Assembly: GCF_000156335.1 (NCBI RefSeq)
Contig: NZ_DS999213.1
Location: 976,589 to 1,040,588 of the forward strand
Origin: Roseobacter sp. GAI101
Lineage (GTDB): Bacteria > Pseudomonadota > Alphaproteobacteria > Rhodobacterales > Rhodobacteraceae
Length of the DNA: 64,000 nt
Direction of reading: 5' to 3'
Below the pieces are notes generated by a model that saw nothing but the letters and a program-made list of their open reading frames with translations, was not told the DNA's origin and did not search any database. Shown one piece after another: positions 47,901 to 56,134 of this stretch (its first letter is position 1; each line of letters opens with the position of its first letter). Made by a program: the position numbers and the translations under genes.

Positions 47901-48907
47901 TAAACAGGTCTCCCGCCGTCCTGCGCCATCAATGCTGCTGCACTGCGGGACAGTGTCGATACCGACCATGGCATGTTCTCGCCCTCAATCGTTGCGCTTT
48001 CGACCTTGGGACGTACCGTGCAATTGCCACAGCGCAGATCGTCCCCGAACCATGACACCACGAGGGAAGCGGCCTCGAGCTTTGGCAGATCATCGGTCAG
48101 AGTGTCCAGCGACACCAGAAAATCGCTTTTGCCCGCTGGGGTCGAGACATTCGCGCTCCATCGTCTTCCGGCACCATCGGCATAGTGCACAGAGGTCGTC
48201 GCCAGCGCATATTCACCCGTCCCGGGGATCAATGCCACGCCCTTGACGCCGTGGGTTACGCTGAAGTCCCCTTGCGGGGCAGCAGCTTCTTCGGGCCGCA
48301 TGACTTCAAAGGAAAACTGCGGCACGCGGTTGCCGAATTGGCCCAACGGCAGGTTTTCCATCACCACATAAGCGGTGCCGCGATAGGCGGGCACCTTATC
48401 CGCACCCTCAACTGCGGCAATCGTCGGATCGGGCAATTGATCGCGGGTACCGTGATAGACACTGAGGTTCAAATCTCTTGGCACAATTTCCTCGCCGTCT
48501 GCCCATATGCGGCTGATGCCGGTGATTTCCCCCTCGCACAGCGCAATCGCAAGGCTGACAGAATAGCTGTATTCAGTTGTTTGCGGTTTGGATGGGGTAC
48601 CCTTGCCGCCGCCGGTCACGGTTGTGGTTTCGGCAAAGTCCGACGCCCAAATCACCTGCCCGCCCAGACGCATCCGCCCATAAAGTCGGGTGATGGCTTC
48701 GCCCTCACCGCTGTTGGTCAGACGAAAGCGGTCAACGCGTCCCGTTTCCACCGCCTGAGCCCCTTGGCCCAGCAGCCGTTGGTCAATCGCCCGACCCAGC
48801 GTTGCGCCAACCGCTCGGCCCACCGCAACCGAAGAAAGCCCCGCCAGCGTGCCGCCAACGGAGCCACCAATCGCTGCCCCTGCTGCTGAAAGTAATATCG
48901 TCGCCAT
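44981..48907 (-). CDS. GTA gp15, large tail tip/host-contact protein
   Basis: This 1308-aa protein is the largest of the cluster and the last to be transcribed. The central part (about residues 430-730) is the GTA TIM-barrel-like domain, seen for example in EAFCIGTEMRGLTQIRG, DWSEYFGYQPE and the PIRFTEYGCAAIDKGTNQPN segment. The N-terminus starts with a hydrophobic, glycine-rich stretch. The C-terminus is the tail-protein region typical of RcGTA gp15 (the megatron of the RcGTA structure), thought to form the tail tip and to aid DNA entry. Length matches the family. Confidence 0.92.
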   Translation of the reverse strand: MATILLSAAGAAIGGSVGGTLAGLSSVAVGRAVGATLGRAIDQRLLGQGAQAVETGRVDRFRLTNSGEGEAITRLYGRMRLGGQVIWASDFAETTTVTGGGKGTPSKPQTTEYSYSVSLAIALCEGEITGISRIWADGEEIVPRDLNLSVYHGTRDQLPDPTIAAVEGADKVPAYRGTAYVVMENLPLGQFGNRVPQFSFEVMRPEEAAAPQGDFSVTHGVKGVALIPGTGEYALATTSVHYADGAGRRWSANVSTPAGKSDFLVSLDTLTDDLPKLEAASLVVSWFGDDLRCGNCTVRPKVESATIEGENMPWSVSTLSRSAAALMAQDGGRPVYGGTPADASVIEAIHAMNAAGKAVMFYPFILMDQLDGNTLPDPYSDAETQAKLPWRGRITLSEAPTRAGSPDGTAVADAQVAAFFGTVTAADFTVARGQVTYSGHDEWTLSRFILHYAALCAAAGGVEAFCIGTEMRGLTQIRGAGGVFVAVEHFRALAAQARLLLGAQTKISYAADWSEYFGYQPEDGTGDRYFHLDPLWADDNIDFIGIDNYMPLSDWREEEDHLDARTWDAIYNLDYLKSNIEGGEGYDWYYHSSEARAAQIRTPITDGDANEPWIYRFKDIRNWWANVHHDRIGGVRQENPSSWVPGSKPIRFTEYGCAAIDKGTNQPNKFLDLKSSESSLPRFSTGARDDLMQMQYLRAFVDYWSDPANNPISPEYEGPMIDMSRAYVWAWDTRPYPYFPNNLELWSDGQDYVRGHWLNGRSSSQPLSSLVGEICRRAGLKDYDTSRLYGYVRGYAVDQVSDARASLQPLMLRYGFDAVERDGTLNFVMRDGLNAVRLDPDLLAVSSELDGITEQSREAQAEIAGRVRLRFVQADGNFDTIAEDSILADDATHSVSASEMNMALTRAEGRQVVERWLTEARVSRESLRLALPPSMMAIGAGDVIELPADGAEADALYRIDRVEQGEMQLIEAVRIEPEVYDPAPFDDELAVLKPFAAPVPVTSLFLDLPLLRGDETPHAPYIANTAQPWPGSVAVYQSGTDANYQLNTVLPVRATVGVTQTDLSAARPGLFDHNGGLQVKLISGALESVDEAALLSGANLAAIGDGTSDNWEVFQFEGAELVAPNTYWLTKRLRGQAGSDALMPPAWPLGSQFVLLNSVPQQLSLSPNLRRIVQHYRIGPAQRPVDDPSYIHREVAFDGNGLRPFSPCHLRAVQGGNGIDLTWIRRTRIDGDGWDGLDVPLGEETEQYLVRVLQNGQVIREAVTTAPNWSYEAAAQSVDGLSGAFAFTVAQVSASYGAGPAARLMVDP

Positions 48908-48921
48908 CAGGTTGCCCCCAT

Positions 48922-49365
48922 CTAATAGTCAGTCGAAAATTCAAATCGAGCCACCATCCGACGCTGCCATGGGGCGCTGAACGGGCTTTCCGTTACACCG
49001 TGGCCGCTATAGGCGTGGATGAAGCGTGCATTCGTGCCCGGATCGGACATCAGCCCCAGATGCTTGGCCACTGCCCCGCTCCGCATCCGAAAAAGCAACA
49101 CATCGCCCACCGCCGCATCGTCTCGGGCCTTGGTGCGCAAATGTCGCAAGGCCGCGCGCCACAGGCGTTCTTCGCCCTGGGGTTCCGACCAGTCCATCGA
49201 ATAGGCCGGGATCGCCTCAGGCTCTGGCCCAAGAACCTCGCGCCAGACACCACGCAACAGGCCCAGACAATCGCAGCCTGCCCCTTTGGTAGCACTTTGA
49301 TGCACGTAGGGCGTGCCAATCCAGCCGCGCGCCGCCGCCACGATCAGATCGCCTTGGGTCATCAT
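48922..49365 (-). CDS. GTA gp14, NlpC/P60 cell-wall peptidase
   Basis: This 147-aa protein has the NlpC/P60 catalytic cysteine (C33) in GAGCDCLGLLRGVWR and the histidine in KHLGLMSD. In RcGTA it is the tail peptidase that opens peptidoglycan in the recipient. The gene starts in an ATGA overlap with gp13 and lies 15 nt before gp15. Confidence 0.92.
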   Translation of the reverse strand: MMTQGDLIVAAARGWIGTPYVHQSATKGAGCDCLGLLRGVWREVLGPEPEAIPAYSMDWSEPQGEERLWRAALRHLRTKARDDAAVGDVLLFRMRSGAVAKHLGLMSDPGTNARFIHAYSGHGVTESPFSAPWQRRMVARFEFSTDY

Positions 49366-50249
49366 CGCAGGGATCCACCGTTGTTGGCGCTGGTGGATTT
49401 GGGTACCGCCATCATCCAGTCTTCGTTCGGCAGATCAGGAAACCCTTGGAAATTCAGCAGATTGTTGAACTTGAGCCGACAGGTCTCCATGCGTTTGTCG
49501 CACCCCGCCACCAACCGAACCTGCGTGCACGTTCCGATGGCACCGCGGATCGGTTCCCACAGCTCAATCTCGCGCAAGCCGTCAATGCGGCGATCATGTT
49601 TGATCATGCCCCACAGACCTGCCGCAGGTCCGTCCAAAACCTCAAGACGCCCGCGGACGAACCAGCCATCATCGTAGCCTGGCAAATCCTGCCACTGAAA
49701 CACACGGCCATCCTGATGCTGTTCGACATCGGTCGTTTCGGCATAACCTGCCGCGCCCAGGTCAAAGCCGCAGGCGATATCGCCCAAAACCGCGGAACAT
49801 GGTTTTTGATAGATGCGACCCAAAGGACGGTTCAACGCCTCTGTTAGTCCTCGCAACTCGGCCTGAAACGCGCCACCGGCGCGACGGAGTTCACCGATTG
49901 ATCCTCGAAACAGCACGCAGCGCTGTGTCACATCGGCCCAATTGACGCGCCAGCAAAGTACCTCGGCCCCATCATAGCGCCCCTGCTCAATCTCGTCTTC
50001 TCGGATCGCCGCGTGGCTCAGCGCGCCCATGGCTTCGGTGTTGTCCACCGACAGCCCAGTGCTTTGCGACAGCGCGCGCGCACTCAGCCCGCTATCGGCA
50101 CGAAACTGCATCCCGTCAAAAGACAGCGGCATATCGTGATCGGTAAAGGTCAGTTCAACCCCGTCGCGCCGGCGGATCGCCCAAGCGTGACACATGGTTG
50201 TCAGACCCGTCGTTGCATGCGCGATCAGCGCCTCATTCATTTCAGCCAT
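49362..50249 (-). CDS. GTA gp13, baseplate hub protein (DUF2163)
   Basis: This 295-aa DUF2163 protein is the hub of the GTA baseplate. Four cysteines, C151, C160, C250 and C257 (KPCSAVLGDIACGFD, GCDKRMETCRLKFNN), are placed as in the family and could ligate the iron-sulfur cluster reported for the RcGTA hub. It starts in a TGATG overlap with gp12 and ends in an ATGA overlap with gp14. Confidence 0.92.
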   Translation of the reverse strand: MAEMNEALIAHATTGLTTMCHAWAIRRRDGVELTFTDHDMPLSFDGMQFRADSGLSARALSQSTGLSVDNTEAMGALSHAAIREDEIEQGRYDGAEVLCWRVNWADVTQRCVLFRGSIGELRRAGGAFQAELRGLTEALNRPLGRIYQKPCSAVLGDIACGFDLGAAGYAETTDVEQHQDGRVFQWQDLPGYDDGWFVRGRLEVLDGPAAGLWGMIKHDRRIDGLREIELWEPIRGAIGTCTQVRLVAGCDKRMETCRLKFNNLLNFQGFPDLPNEDWMMAVPKSTSANNGGSLR

Positions 50250-50881
50250 CAGACACGCACCTCGATCACTGGCACATTTGGCACTTGGCCCGCCTGAAAA
50301 CTCGCGACACTCACGAGGATCCGGTCGGTGTCAAAACGCACCGGCACGTCAAACTCATAGCCAGCAGACACCACCATGTCCCGGTCAGGGGCATTGCCAA
50401 AACGGACGATACCCGTCGCCGTGTCGATTTCATAATCAACAGCCTCTTGCAGTTCATCCTGCTCGACACCGACACGCACGCTGCCCTGCACCGGCTTGGT
50501 AATCGGGCGGAAATAACTGTGCCCCCCCGATGCATAGGTCTTGATCAACTGGAAATCAGTCTGCACCCCATCGCCAAAGCCGATCACCTGATCGTCAAAG
50601 GCAACCGTGATCGACGACCCGCAGGATTTGAAATCAGCCCAGTCCTTCCAGCGAAACCCGTACATCTGGCCATAACGGGCCTCGAAGAACGCCGTGAGCG
50701 CCTGCACGTCATCGATTGACCGCATGCCAAGCCCGGCATCAAAGACGCGGCGCGAATGGGCCCACGGCGTGTTGCGTTCTTCAAACCCGTTGGCAAGGGT
50801 GACCACGTCGGTGCGCCGCTGCGGCCCACCGACCGACCCAAAGCTGAGGCTGGGTGGAAATCTGACATCGTGAAAATTCAT
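50249..50881 (-). CDS. GTA gp12, distal tail protein (DUF2460)
   Basis: This 210-aa DUF2460 protein starts MNFHDVRFPPSLSFGSVGGP, followed by the family RRTDVVTLANGFEERN block. It corresponds to the distal tail ring between tail tube and hub. It overlaps gp13 by one nt (TGATG) and lies 12 nt after gp11. Confidence 0.92.
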   Translation of the reverse strand: MNFHDVRFPPSLSFGSVGGPQRRTDVVTLANGFEERNTPWAHSRRVFDAGLGMRSIDDVQALTAFFEARYGQMYGFRWKDWADFKSCGSSITVAFDDQVIGFGDGVQTDFQLIKTYASGGHSYFRPITKPVQGSVRVGVEQDELQEAVDYEIDTATGIVRFGNAPDRDMVVSAGYEFDVPVRFDTDRILVSVASFQAGQVPNVPVIEVRV

Positions 50882-50893
50882 ATCTCTGCTCCT

Positions 50894-51553
50894 TTAGCGG
50901 TTGCGGTTGCCACTGCTTAGCGCGCGGGACATTTGCGCTGCGATCTGGCTTTGACTGCGCTGAAAACCCTGCACATCAGGGGTGGAGATATTCATGACCA
51001 CAGTAGTCCCGCCGCTGCCGCCACCTTTGACGCCCAGCTTGCCATCGGGGCCGCGTGCCAGGGGCATGATCGCCTCCGGTCCTGCCTCGCCCATCACGCC
51101 CATGCCGCCGCGCATCCCGAACCCCGTCGCACTGCTGACGATGCCGCCTTGGGCGAAGGGCATGACCTTGCCTTGCGAAAACGGCGCGCCATTGGCAAAG
51201 GGCAGAATACCCTGGACCAGTGATCCGACCCCTTGGCTGATCAGACCGCCAAGGTGATCGGTTACAGGCTTCATCGCCGCGTTATAGGTCGTGTTCACCA
51301 TCGACCGCGCCACCGTTGAAAGCGCATCCGACAGCTTGAGCCCATCAAACGCAACGCCGTTAAAGGCGCGGCGCAACCCGCGGCTCAGCCCTTTCTCCAG
51401 CGTCGCTACGTCTTTGCCCGTGCCCGACAAGGCCGTGCGCATCCGGCGTAGTTCACTGTCAAAACCGGACACCAAGCCGCTGGTTTCGGCCAACGTGCCG
51501 TTCAGCCGTTCGGCACCCTCCCCAAGGTTGTCGAATGTATCGTCCGTCATCAC
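50894..51553 (-). CDS. GTA gp11, tail tape measure protein
   Basis: This 219-aa protein is the short tape measure typical of GTAs, whose tails are only about 50 nm long. It has a coiled-coil N-terminus and a glycine-rich hydrophobic centre (GGLISQGVGSLVQGILPF). The C-terminal MRGGMGVMGEAGPEAIMPL motif is common in phage tape measures. Its start overlaps gp10.1 by 4 nt. Confidence 0.9.
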   Translation of the reverse strand: MMTDDTFDNLGEGAERLNGTLAETSGLVSGFDSELRRMRTALSGTGKDVATLEKGLSRGLRRAFNGVAFDGLKLSDALSTVARSMVNTTYNAAMKPVTDHLGGLISQGVGSLVQGILPFANGAPFSQGKVMPFAQGGIVSSATGFGMRGGMGVMGEAGPEAIMPLARGPDGKLGVKGGGSGGTTVVMNISTPDVQGFQRSQSQIAAQMSRALSSGNRNR

Positions 51554-51756
51554 ATGTCCCTTTCCGAACTATCAGGATAGGCCGCCATCAGCGCCGCCAA
51601 TCCATCGCTCAGCAGCGGTGCCTGCGCTGCGGTCGTGCCCAACATCAGCTGCAGCTCGGCTGGGGTCAGCGCCCAGAACTCCGCTGGCGTCAGTCCCAGC
51701 CCCTTGAGCCCCGCCCGCATCAAAGCGGGCCAATCGAGCCCCTTGACCGCTGTCAC
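51550..51756 (-). CDS. GTA gp10.1, small tail assembly protein
   Basis: This 68-aa protein (KGLDWPALMRAGLKGLGLTP, then FWALTPAELQLML) is the family of small phage tail assembly chaperones lying between gp10 and gp11. It overlaps both neighbours by 4 nt (ATGA). In lambda-like phages the equivalent pair is made by frameshifting; here two separate, coupled genes are used. Confidence 0.85.
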   Translation of the reverse strand: MTAVKGLDWPALMRAGLKGLGLTPAEFWALTPAELQLMLGTTAAQAPLLSDGLAALMAAYPDSSERDM

Positions 51757-52067
51757 GCAGGCACCACAAAAGCACGCGCCAGCAGTTCCGCCGCAGCCTT
51801 CGCCGCCCCCATCGGGCCGCCGTCGATGGTGGCATTGCCCAATGACGTTTCGGTCACATCCATTCCACCAGCCCGCAAACCCGCCACCAGAAGCCGCAAG
51901 ACATCACGGCTGGAAAAGCTGTTGCTCTCGAAGCGTTCGACCAGCGACAGCAACGACGGCTCGTCCAACGCGTCCTCAAGCTCGGCCAATGCGCCCAGCG
52001 TCAGGCGCGCCACATACCGTTGACCATCGATGATCAGGGCGACGTCTCCTCTCCAAGGATTGGCCAT
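51753..52067 (-). CDS. GTA gp10, tail assembly chaperone
   Basis: This 104-aa GTA gp10-family protein has the typical ANPWRGDVALIIDGQRYVAR start and LGALAELEDALDEPSLLSLV core. It is the likely tail assembly chaperone with gp10.1. Four nt separate it from gp9. Confidence 0.88.
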   Translation of the reverse strand: MANPWRGDVALIIDGQRYVARLTLGALAELEDALDEPSLLSLVERFESNSFSSRDVLRLLVAGLRAGGMDVTETSLGNATIDGGPMGAAKAAAELLARAFVVPA

Positions 52068-52071
52068 ACGC

Positions 52072-52512
52072 TTAGATCCCTGCTGTTGGATCGACGGTCA
52101 CATCGGGTGTGAAGATCAACTGCCCGGCAGATTGCAAGCTCAGTTCATAGGTCGCCTCGCCGTTCAACGATCCGCCATATTCAATCGAGGACACCTGAAA
52201 AGGACCCTCAATGATCCCAAAGCTGGGGATCACGATCTGGAAATCCGGCGTCAGCCCGTCAAAGAACAACTGGCGTGCGCGTTCGTCCGTTCCCGCATCG
52301 CGGAACACGCCGGAACCACTGATCGCGGCCGATCGCACGCCGGCACCCGCCAGCAACTCGCGCCAGCCGCCATCACTGTCCAAGGATGTCACCTCGACCG
52401 GCTCTGCGTTGAAACTGATGCGCGTGGCGCGCAGACCCGCGATGGTTTCGAACTGACCGTCGCTCGTCATGTCCACTTTGACCAAAAGGTCTTTACCTGC
52501 TTGAACAGCCAT
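52072..52512 (-). CDS. GTA gp9, major tail tube protein
   Basis: This 146-aa protein belongs to the TP901-1 major tail family (AVQAGKDLLVKVDMTSDGQF and VTSLDSDGGWRELLAGAG). It polymerises into the tail tube. An unusual 36-nt gap separates it from gp8. Confidence 0.92.
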   Translation of the reverse strand: MAVQAGKDLLVKVDMTSDGQFETIAGLRATRISFNAEPVEVTSLDSDGGWRELLAGAGVRSAAISGSGVFRDAGTDERARQLFFDGLTPDFQIVIPSFGIIEGPFQVSSIEYGGSLNGEATYELSLQSAGQLIFTPDVTVDPTAGI

Positions 52513-52548
52513 ATCTCGTCTCCTGGTTTATTGAATGGGATGAAGGTC

Positions 52549-52959
52549 TTAGCCGTCCTGCACCCGTGCGCGGAACTGCATGTCAATCTGGCGCGCCTGC
52601 GCTGCACTAATGAATTTCGCCGAAGCCCGCTCGAACTGAAGACTTACCAGACGCCCCCGGCTCAGGGTCAGATCCCTGTTGTGCAGCGCGTCACTGATCG
52701 CACCGGCGACGCCCTTGGCATCGGCATATCCAGGCGCGGTGCTGACAATAGCGACGCTGAACACATGGATCGCACCCGCGCCTGTTCCGTCCGACGCATC
52801 GCGCACTTCTTCTTCGCCCAAACGAACATAAAGCGGCGGCACGTCACCTACGGGAATGGCGTCAAAGATCGCATCATCGATCAACCCGGCCAAGGCTGCA
52901 TCCGATGAAAGCGCCGCAAAAACCGCAAGTTGCAGCGGTGCTGAAACAGCATAGCTCAT
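52549..52959 (-). CDS. GTA gp8, tail terminator (DUF3168)
   Basis: This 136-aa DUF3168 protein (DEEV-like surface RLGEEEVRDASD, then IHVFSVAIVST) caps the tail where it meets the head. It overlaps gp7 by 4 nt. Confidence 0.9.
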   Translation of the reverse strand: MSYAVSAPLQLAVFAALSSDAALAGLIDDAIFDAIPVGDVPPLYVRLGEEEVRDASDGTGAGAIHVFSVAIVSTAPGYADAKGVAGAISDALHNRDLTLSRGRLVSLQFERASAKFISAAQARQIDMQFRARVQDG

Positions 52960-53294
52960 ACCACGACCTCCTCTTGGGCCAGACAGACCAGATAACGTGC
53001 ATCCTGATCCTGCTCAGACACAGTCTGGATCTTGAAGACCCGCGTCCCTTCGCGAAACCGCTGCTGGGGTTCGGGGCGTTCGGGGCTGCCAAAAGGGGCA
53101 GCACGCACGGTGATGGCAAAGCCCATGCGGCTGATCGGAACGCTGGCCTGCGCCGCCTCGCGCCCACCGCGCGCCTGCACGTCGGCCCAGACCGTGCCCA
53201 AAGCCACCCAGGTCTCGCGATAGCCCCCGGCCCCGTCCACCAGCCGCGTCGGTGCCTCAAGCACAAGACGACGGTTTAACTGAAGCACCGTCAT
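52956..53294 (-). CDS. GTA gp7, head-tail stopper/adaptor
   Basis: This 112-aa protein has the phage head closure pattern (LNRRLVLEAPTRLVDGAGGY and WVALGTVWADVQARGGRE). It joins the gp6 adaptor to the tail. It overlaps gp6 and gp8 by 4 nt each. Confidence 0.9.
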   Translation of the reverse strand: MTVLQLNRRLVLEAPTRLVDGAGGYRETWVALGTVWADVQARGGREAAQASVPISRMGFAITVRAAPFGSPERPEPQQRFREGTRVFKIQTVSEQDQDARYLVCLAQEEVVV

Positions 53295-53890
53295 CGGCTT
53301 GCTCCGACGCCGATACGCAGGTTGCGGTAGCGTTCAATAAGACTGCTGACGCCAAAGGGCATGCAGCCATCGCTCAGGTTTGTTTCGTGGCGGAATTCGT
53401 AATAGTGGGCTGCCAGCAAAAACACGGCTTGCTTCAGATCCGCAGGAACCTCCGCCCATGTCGCGCCGAACCCCGCCTCAAGAGCGATCACCACGGACCC
53501 GGCAGTCGGAATGGTGGGCAGCAAAGTGCTGGTCGGGCGCAGGGTGGGCCGCTGCATGTCGCGCTCAAGCCAATACCGTTCAGGGTCGATCACCGTCTCG
53601 ACCCCGTCGCGCGCGATGATGGTGACGCTACTGACCATCTGCACCGGAGCAACCGGCAAGCCCTGGCCTTCGGGGGTGCGCCACGCCATCAGGGACCAGC
53701 TGAAATTACGCCGGATCAGCGCCTTGCCCGTGCGCGCCTCGATAGCCGCCAAGGCGGCCCGCAGGAAGCTGACCAATACCTCGTCTTGCAGCGTATCCGT
53801 ATCAAATCCGGTGCCCAATCGCAGATGCCCCTTGAAGGCGTCCACGGGAAGTGCGGCATCCGGCACGCTTGTCTCTTCGATCAACATCAT
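53291..53890 (-). CDS. GTA gp6, head-tail connector (gp6-like adaptor)
   Basis: This 199-aa protein is the phage gp6-like connector (ALPVDAFKGHLRLGTGFDTD, LVSFLRAALAAIEARTGKAL, and the C-terminal LLAAHYYEFRHETN). It forms the ring beneath the portal. It starts 164 nt after gp5, a gap holding a strong hairpin. Confidence 0.9.
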   Translation of the reverse strand: MMLIEETSVPDAALPVDAFKGHLRLGTGFDTDTLQDEVLVSFLRAALAAIEARTGKALIRRNFSWSLMAWRTPEGQGLPVAPVQMVSSVTIIARDGVETVIDPERYWLERDMQRPTLRPTSTLLPTIPTAGSVVIALEAGFGATWAEVPADLKQAVFLLAAHYYEFRHETNLSDGCMPFGVSSLIERYRNLRIGVGASR

Positions 53891-54015
53891 GGAACGTCTC
53901 CAATTATTCCGTTCTTCCCTGTCCCCCTAAGGGACCCGGGCGCGCACCCGGCTGCATTGCTCGGTCGGAGGGAGCAGCTAGGACAATGCACCCACACCAT
54001 CGGCACGCGCCCGGA

Positions 54016-54035
54016 CCGGGGCCAAGTCGCCCCGG
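54016..54035 (-). other. Hairpin between gp5 and gp6
   Basis: A GC-rich 7-bp stem (54016-54022 with 54029-54035, 6-nt loop) begins 20 nt after the gp5 stop. There is no T-run. It may protect the capsid mRNA or reduce read-through, which would favour capsid production over tail proteins. Confidence 0.5.
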
Positions 54036-54054
54036 CCCCGTCTTCGACCCCGCT

Positions 54055-55231
54055 TTACGCGATGCCGAATTTCAGAAGCTTGATCGCAGCAAAGTCGCTC
54101 ACGTCGCCGCCCACGCGCTTGGTGGCATAGAAGAGGACATGGGGTTTGGCGCTGAACGGATCACGCAGAACGCGCAAATCCGGGCGCTCCGCCACGGTGT
54201 AGCCAGATGCGAAATCACCGAACGCGACCGAGAATGAATCCGTTGCATTGTCAGGCATGTCTTCGGCCACCAGCACCGGATAGCCCATCAAACGCGCAGG
54301 TTCGCCCTGTGCCAGACCGTCCGACCACAGGAAACGCCCGTCCATGTCCTTGAGCTTGCGCACATGACCTGCGGTTTTCGAGTTCATCACGAAGCTTGCC
54401 TGCGCACGGTATTGGGCACCCAGGGCATAGACCAGATCAACGACAGAATCCGCGGTAACCTCACCATCGACACCCGTCGGTACATATCCAAGGTTGCCCC
54501 AGGTCCAGACGTCATTGTCAATCTTGTCGTGGGCCAACAGACCTTTGGGCTTGTCGATACCATCGCCGCTGATGAACGCCGCCGCCTCGGCCCGCGAGAA
54601 TTTATCGGCGATGCGCCCCGCCAGCCAGCCTTCGATGTCAAAGGCGGAATCGTCCAGCAAACGCTGTGACGCTTTCGGCAAAGCGCTCAGTTCGTGCAGC
54701 TGGATGGTGATGCGGTCGATCTGCGGCGTGCCGGTTTCGGCCACCGCATTGGTTTCGGTCGCCCAACCGGCGGCCATATCCGCATGGTCGACCAAAACAT
54801 CATAAGACGTGGCTTCGACCTGAACGACCGATGCAATGGCACGGATCGACGCGGTGGCATTCAGCACCGATTTCACCCGGTCTGACGTCTGCGGATCCAC
54901 CAGATAGCCGCCATCGGAATTCACCGCCGAAGACAATGCCTTGCTTTCCATCTCAAGCCCACGCAGGCCATCATCATCTCCGTTGCGGATATAGGCGTTC
55001 ATCGCCTTTTGATGTGGCGCAGCCGCGTCAACAGCCCCCCCCCAACGGAGTACGCGCAGGCAAAGTCATTTTACGGTCCAACATAGTCATTCGCTCTTCT
55101 GTTTGTTGCAACTTGGTCTTCATTTCGGCCTGAAAGCCTTTGAAATCATGCACAAAGCCTGTCACGGCCTGGCGGACTTCCTCTGCGGCAGACGCAGGCG
55201 CGCCCCGCGTCTTGGTCTCAATCTGGTCCAT
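54055..55231 (-). CDS. GTA gp5, major capsid protein, interrupted by a +1 frameshift at a G9 tract
   Basis: The HK97-type capsid protein is encoded in two frames. The first (from ATG 55231, with AAGGG upstream) gives MDQIETKTRGAPA, a coiled-coil delta region ending RMTMLDRKMTLPARTPLGG, then meets TGA at 55028 through GGGC. The second (54055-55002 and a little upstream) gives AVDAAAPHQKAMNAYIRNGDD and the rest of the capsid to the C-terminus. Deleting one of nine consecutive G residues (55035-55043) joins the two into one 391-aa protein of normal family length. All downstream capsid segments look intact. The cause may be sequencing error, inactivation or programmed/phase-variable slippage. Confidence 0.85.
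55035..55043 (-). other. G9 homopolymer causing the capsid frameshift
   Basis: Nine C on the plus strand (nine G in the mRNA) lie at the junction of the delta region and the mature capsid. G9 gives stop; G8 would keep the frame. Homopolymeric G tracts are known slippage and phase-variation sites. Confidence 0.85.
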
Positions 55232-55274
55232 CCACATACCCTTGGTTAAAGTTGAAATTCCCCACGCAGGGCTT

Positions 55275-55883
55275 TCACCGCGTCAACTCCTGGCGCGCCT
55301 CTTCGAACGCAGCTGCCATGTCGCGCAGTACGTCTCCCACAGCGGAAAAATCGCTTTTCGCGGCAACCCGCGCCGTGGGTAGCATTGGAAAGGTCACAAG
55401 CGAGACTTCCCAAAGATCAAGTTCGGTCAGCAGGCGCTGGCCTGCGTGATTCTTGGCCGCGCGCACCGTTCGGTAGCCGATGCTCAGCCCGTCGATCGCG
55501 CCCGCCGCAATCAGCGCCGCTGCCTCACGGCCCTTGGCGACGCTGTCCAGAATACGCCCCTTGACCCACAGGCCACGGGCATCCTCGCGGACCTCGTCCC
55601 ACACGCCGATGGGTTGGCTTGGGTCGTGCTGCCAAAGCATTTTGATCCGGCGATCGGCCTTTGCACCTGCAATCAACGACGCCCCATAAGCGCCTTTCGC
55701 AACCACGTCCCCGCCTTGATCGACACTGCCAAACAGGCTGGCATACCCGCTGATCTCGGTTCCCCCCTCGACGGTGATGCCCTCACCGAACCTCGCGAAC
55801 TTATGCTCCAGCCCAGTACCAAGATCGGGCAAGGCTCCCTCGGTCCCCGACCGCAGGCCGGGGTGTATCATGTCAGTATCCAC
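55275..55883 (-). CDS. GTA gp4, prohead protease (HK97 family, U35)
   Basis: This 202-aa protease matures the capsid. The catalytic residues are apparent: His in MLWQHDPSQPIGVW, Ser in IDGLSIGYRTV and an acidic residue in LWEVSLVTFP. It starts with GTG, with AGGAG six nt upstream, and ends 43 nt before the gp5 start. Confidence 0.92.
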   Translation of the reverse strand: MDTDMIHPGLRSGTEGALPDLGTGLEHKFARFGEGITVEGGTEISGYASLFGSVDQGGDVVAKGAYGASLIAGAKADRRIKMLWQHDPSQPIGVWDEVREDARGLWVKGRILDSVAKGREAAALIAAGAIDGLSIGYRTVRAAKNHAGQRLLTELDLWEVSLVTFPMLPTARVAAKSDFSAVGDVLRDMAAAFEEARQELTR

Positions 55884-55909
55884 GATAGTCTCCTTTGAAA
55901 TTCAGATCG

Positions 55910-56134
55910 TCAGGGTTGCACCACCAGAAAGGATTGCACCCCTTGCGCAAGGATCACCGCCACCACGCCATAAACCGTCAGCCACAAACGCCGCTCAAGA
56001 CGCTCCATCATCTCTTCCAGCCGGTCCAAACGGTGCAAAAGGTTTTCATGGTGAATGGCACTGACCCTCTCATGGGCCTGCAATCGCAACCCCGGTGCAC
56101 ATTCAAACCGCTCGAACTGTGGCACCTCACTCAT
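55910..56134 (-). CDS. GTA g3.5, small membrane protein
   Basis: This 74-aa protein has a coiled-coil N-terminus (LLHRLDRLEEMMERLERR) and one C-terminal membrane helix (LWLTVYGVVAVILAQGVQSF). A gene at this site is known from RcGTA as g3.5; its job is unclear. It overlaps gp3 by 8 nt. Confidence 0.85.
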   Translation of the reverse strand: MSEVPQFERFECAPGLRLQAHERVSAIHHENLLHRLDRLEEMMERLERRLWLTVYGVVAVILAQGVQSFLVVQP

